A stretch of DNA of 64,000 nt, from NCBI RefSeq assembly GCF_020184175.1, contig NC_065530.1, positions 70,533,260 to 70,597,259 of the forward strand, read 5' to 3'. This stretch comes from Aphis gossypii (Eukaryota > Arthropoda > Insecta > Hemiptera > Aphididae). This document shows, piece by piece, positions 61,701-64,000 of the stretch. Numbering within the stretch: the stretch's first letter is position 1; the number at the start of each line of letters is the position of its first letter. Both the position numbers and the translations under genes were made by a program. Below the pieces are notes generated by a model. The model was not told the origin of the DNA. It was given only the letters and a program-made list of their open reading frames with translations, and did not search any database.

Positions 61701-63582
61701 GATCTTATCTCGAAAAATCATGAAAATTTTTTAGTTATTAATTACTTACGTTATTTTTTTTTTTCAGACACAAATGGTATGTATTACATTTTATTTTGTA
61801 TGAAACAATTGCCTTATGGTATTTATTCTTATAAATATATTATGTGAATTTAAGAACGAATCGATATAGTCCAATGATGGCTTTTATTTATTAACTGTAA
61901 ATTAATAAAAAAAAATAATTTTCAAATCTATCACTCTTAAAAACCGTTAAAAACGAATTATCTTACATTCCGAAAAATTTACAGCGATTTATTGCATAAA
62001 TTATAATTTATAATACATAAATATACTATTAATACTAGTTGGTATTTCCAGAAATTTTGTTTGTTAAGTTTATAACACTAAAAATACTTCTAAAAATTCA
62101 TCAAACTTGCTTTAATGTATAGTATGTTACTATAATTATTGTATTGAATTTTAAGTCAATGATAAATAATTTTGAACAACAAAAAAAAAAACGATTTCTG
62201 GAAGTCGATACTTAGTCTTATAGTCTAAATGTGTAAAACTATTTAATATCATAGTATACCTCATTTAATTTATTTTGATAAGTAAAATTACAAAATTTTA
62301 ATATAAGTACTATGTGTTTACCGTAAAGCTAAAATTTTGAATTTCTACACAATTCTAGTACAAATACTCAATAAAAAAATTTTAATACTTTATTTTAATT
62401 AAATTAAATCGATTTTGTCAAAAAATTGTATAACTTATAATTTTGGTTTATATAGTGGACGCAGCAGTTGTCTGTTGTTGATGGTGCTTGTGTTAAGCTA
62501 GCGACTAGTTGTTGGTTCCCAGATGGTCACCCATCTGGGAATTTTATTAAAAAACCAGTCAAATGCGAGACGGACTCGCGTACGAAGGGTTTTGTACCAT
62601 TTACATAATTTTGTGGTAGATAGGTACAGGAAAACTTTGTCAATCAACTCATTGGTCTTTGCTGTTATTTTACAGAAATTTATTGGCAAAGTAATGCATT
62701 GTGTTGATTCATCAATTGCCATGAAAACAAATAATAACAAATTCAGGGATAATAATAATTATTATAAAAAAAAAAAAAATAATAATAAACAAATAGTAAA
62801 ATTATTTCTTTCGCGCTAATTATTATTATTAGGTATTGTAACTAATAGCAACCAAACTAAAATATCAAATAACTAAAATTTCCATAGTAAATTTCTGTTT
62901 GAGCACCTTCCGGGGTTAGGTCTATCACTTTTTAAAGTATTTGTTGTTATAGCGGTAACAGAAATACATCATCTGTGAACATTTCAACTGTCTAACTTTC
63001 ACGGTTAATGAGATACAATTTATCGTATTGTATAATATAACTTATACTAGTATTATAATAACAATATAACATCGACGCAAACGACGTTCAAAAAGATCAA
63101 GAAAAATATTAATGGTGGGCCATAATATAATATTATAATATTGTAACAACGGATGTAATTATATTATTAACAATACAGCGTCTCGCAAACATCCGACTCT
63201 CCCAGTAGATCGCTACCAAATTGTATACATGAATATATTTTGTGTAAGGACCATAATAGCAATTAAATCATATTTATTGTTAGTTGATAAAACATAATCA
63301 TTTTGTATAATATTATATATTAATTGGTATGTTGATTATTTTATTTCTAGAACTAAAAAGTATGTACCTACAATTTTCTATTTTATTAAAATCGTTGGTA
63401 TTTTGTTTTTTTTCTATCCACGATTTTATGATTACACCATGTAGAGTTATATCACATTAAATTAAAAATTAATTTTTTTTTATTGGTAGAGAAATTTCTT
63501 ATGAGTACGTATGTTTTTTATTTAATTTTAAATATTTTAACTATAATCTTTGGTTGCAGTTTCTACTTTAAAAATTAATTAA
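46617..63582 (+). CDS. Microexon gene for a small secreted helical protein (putative effector)
   Basis: Exon 1 (46617-46704) encodes a signal peptide: MFFIKYNLIS, a hydrophobic core, and cleavage after PTSA. It ends in phase 1. Later exons, all multiples of 3 and open in that phase: 47185-47196, 48761-48796, 49143-49178, 49516-49524, 50318-50329, 51212-51223, 52203-52211, 52563-52571, 58258-58266, 58900-58911, 61437-61445, 61768-61776, 63351-63359, 63490-63504. A terminal exon 63560-63582 with TAA is plausible, and a 12-nt exon at 51098-51109 (donor GTTAGT) is likely. Donors are GTACGT, GTAAGT, GTATGT, GTGAGT or, once, GTAATA. Most acceptors follow T-rich tracts. The mature peptide would be about 75-80 aa, with one cysteine (NHCS), two related 12-residue units starting NDV, then an amphipathic stretch (NQLT, RLTK, IIDDIK, ELKKFLM). 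The architecture recalls aphid microexon effector genes such as bicycle genes, but the two-CYC motif is absent. Function is inferred; the splicing chain is my prediction. Confidence 0.75.
47235..47579. mobile_element. Short TIR element related to the one at 10434
   Basis: TGTGAATTTAATGCA at 47235-47249 is exactly inverted at 47565-47579. The same 15-mer follows the terminal TAGGGC of the element at 10434, so this is a shorter relative lacking the outermost bases. It sits in an intron of the microexon gene. Confidence 0.5.
47682..47737 (+). repeat. 28-bp tandem duplication
   Basis: TTATGGCTTTCTGG, one variable base (C or T), then CATTACCCCAAAG occurs twice back to back with a single difference. 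Confidence 0.8.
48585..49336 (+). repeat. Tandem duplication carrying two 36-nt exons
   Basis: Copy 1 is 48585-48954 and copy 2 is 48963-49336. Outside the exons I count 4 substitutions and one 4-bp insertion (GGTA) over about 334 nt. The exons 48761-48796 and 49143-49178 differ at 9 of 36 positions, and both keep identical CAG acceptors and GTGAGT donors. Confidence 0.9.
51545..52045 (+). repeat. Diverged ATTCTGAACG-family repeat copy
   Basis: TTTTTTGAGTGGACTCATGAACG followed by ATTTATTTTATAATGGT and a T run, then a guanine/uracil-type interior, mirrors the start of the family at 53558 and 56122 with many changes. It is intronic to the microexon gene. Confidence 0.4.
52981..53400. other. 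GC-richer intronic patch, unidentified
   Basis: The composition differs sharply from the AT-rich intron around it (for example GGTGTCCTTGTGTTTG and CTCCCTCGACACGAGG). No open frame or TIR was found. It is probably a transposon remnant. Confidence 0.3.
53645..54913 (+). pseudogene. Jockey reverse transcriptase, chimeric truncated frame
   Basis: The open frame is 422 codons, but its first roughly 47 codons come from the surrounding repeat and not the LINE. The LINE part starts around FEKLLLKRI, in the RT fingers, and lacks the endonuclease. It retains RT motifs: LDIAQAFDRVWHDGL (first aspartate), AGVPQGSDLSPILYN, YADDTAI (catalytic), and the Jockey C-terminal TPLWSYGIQIWG and QAFQSICLRQITGAP. 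The frame is unbroken to the natural end, suggesting a fairly recent insertion, but without the 5' half it cannot transpose by itself. Confidence 0.85.
53787..55098 (+). mobile_element. 5'-truncated Jockey-clade LINE with intact 3' end
   Basis: Jockey sequence begins at about 53787, inside the reverse-transcriptase domain. It runs through the stop at 54911-54913, an approximately 160-nt 3' UTR with AATAAATAAA, and an A-rich tail to about 55098. No target duplication is evident because the flanking host repeat is discontinuous. Confidence 0.8.
56122..57810 (+). repeat. ATTCTGAACG-family repeat, copy B, most complete
   Basis: It starts TAGATTCTGAACGAAGTGATG and ends with CTTCGTTCAGAATCG, GTTTTTCGAATACAATGA and CAGCAGAGTGGTACTCACTT. 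GATTCTGAACGAAG and CTTCGTTCAGAATC form an internal inverted pair. A roughly 550-bp unit (TATTTGTTATTATTCAAAAAG then AGTCGTAGATACTTG) occurs at about 56955 and 57505. There is no coding potential. Confidence 0.7.
58912..61436. other. Intron of the microexon gene with weak extra exon candidates
   Basis: Besides the GC-rich repeat at 60233-60905, two segments have good acceptors: 59538 (36 nt open in the gene's phase but with donor GTTCAG) and 59954 (ATG followed by GTATGA). Neither is strong enough to add to the gene model. Confidence 0.3.
60233..60905 (-). repeat. Non-autonomous retroelement-like repeat ending in (TA)n
   Basis: Read on the minus strand, a GC-rich 5' part (CACTGAGTGAGGACGC onward) leads through two tandem duplications to TACTAAATAAAGTTATT and a (TA)n tail at 60233-60252. 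The duplications are a roughly 85-bp unit containing CTGTGCGAACTGCAACGGG (60440-60608) and a roughly 60-bp unit containing ATATAACGCGTTATAATA (60610-60712). This resembles a SINE or internally deleted LINE. The open frame across 60702-61043 shows no recognisable domain. Confidence 0.45.
62516..62541. repeat. Perfect 11-bp hairpin
   Basis: TTCCCAGATGG, loop TCAC, then CCATCTGGGAA. It lies in a GC-richer patch (62456-62600) of the microexon-gene intron that is probably a transposon fragment. Confidence 0.6.
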
Positions 63583-63729
63583 ATATACTATAAAATATTG
63601 TTCAAGCATAATGTATTTAAACAGTTTAAACTCATTTAAAACTAATATAAACTATAAAATACATTAACAATTAATAGTTGGTGAAATATTTTGATTCATA
63701 TAAATAATAAAAGTTATAAGAAATAATAT

Positions 63730-64000
63730 TTAAATTGTACCGCCTAAAATCTAATTATCAACTACGACCTAACCAATTACCCTTCATCTACTCAGATTCT
63801 TACTCTGCTCAAAACTGTCTTTAAAAACAAAACGGACGATGATATACTCAGAACTACTTTTACGTCCACTCTGGTTTTACACTATAAAATGTTGGTCCTC
63901 TGTTAAGCCTACAAATACAAAAATCACATAGGCATTCTAATCAATACGTCTACGGTAAATAACTTAAGTTCTCTGGTATATTACAAGCGATTTGCTCCAT
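63730..64000 (+). pseudogene. Jockey LINE relic running off the window end
   Basis: With stops and frame changes the sequence reads LLRPLWFYTIK, SSVKPTN, SIRLR and VLWYITSDLLH, aligning in order with TPLWSYGIQIW, AKPSS, SICLRQIT and APWYMTNDALH of the Jockey copy at 54600-54740. It is inactive and truncated by the window. Confidence 0.65.

Noticed and set aside
62512..62545. Similarity of TTCCCAG-TGGTCACCCATC to the minus strand of 5S rRNA
   Set aside because: The match is short, and the sequence is better explained as a palindrome; the rest of 5S rRNA is absent.
63206..63241. 36-nt exon candidate of the microexon gene (acceptor CTCTCCCAG, donor GTGTAA)
   Set aside because: It is open in phase 1 but ends in T, which with the next exon (AA...) would create TAA. 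The alternative donor GTAAGG breaks the phase.
1..64000. CRISPR arrays, rRNA or tRNA genes, bacterial operons
   Set aside because: None seen. The only tRNA-related signal is the primer binding site at 39066. Gene structure is plainly eukaryotic.

Overview
The window looks like nuclear DNA of a sap-feeding hemipteran, most likely an aphid. The evidence is the AT-rich intergenic sequence, GT-AG introns, abundant MITEs, hAT, MULE, Helitron, Jockey and Bel/Pao transposons, and a secreted-protein gene built from in-frame microexons. The species cannot be fixed from sequence alone.

Positions 1-21000 hold three conserved genes. A ZDHHC3/7-like palmitoyltransferase (+, 5 coding exons, 1909-3639) is followed by a complete CFAP44/WDR52-type axonemal WD40/coiled-coil gene (+, 20 exons, 5725-18222, about 1809 aa). 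A p24/TMED cargo-receptor gene (-, 4 exons, 20975-18609) faces CFAP44 tail to tail. Every exon junction given for these genes keeps the reading frame. Their introns and spacers carry a small TIR element, a piggyBac-like MITE and a hAT-like MITE.

Positions 21000-38000 are gene-poor and transposon-rich: a hAT-type element with an exact 8-bp target duplication, a MULE relic, a Helitron-like element and a dead Jockey fragment. A short THAP zinc-finger gene lies at 30618-31356 (possibly to 33046). A signal-peptide exon at 35499-35571 may open a small secreted-protein gene.

Positions 38055-46030 are a young Bel/Pao LTR retrotransposon. It has two LTRs of about 1 kb that are nearly identical, a GTTAA target duplication, an initiator-Met-tRNA primer site, a purine tract, and a gag-pol reading frame that needs one +1 shift before integrase.

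Positions 46534-63582 contain the most interesting locus. A TATA box and a signal-peptide exon (46617-46704, ending in phase 1) are followed by at least 14 microexons of 9-36 nt. Each is a multiple of three, each has consensus splice sites, and each is open in the single phase set by the first exon. A terminal exon with a stop is possible at 63560-63582. The predicted product is a secreted, mostly helical peptide of about 100 aa spread over 17 kb. Two neighbouring 36-nt exons lie in a roughly 375-bp tandem duplication whose introns differ by about 1% while the exons differ at 9 of 36 positions, with every codon difference changing the amino acid. This pattern suggests a rapidly diversifying secreted protein, plausibly a salivary effector. 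Later introns carry a two-copy interspersed repeat, one copy interrupted by a 5'-truncated Jockey element, and other repeats.
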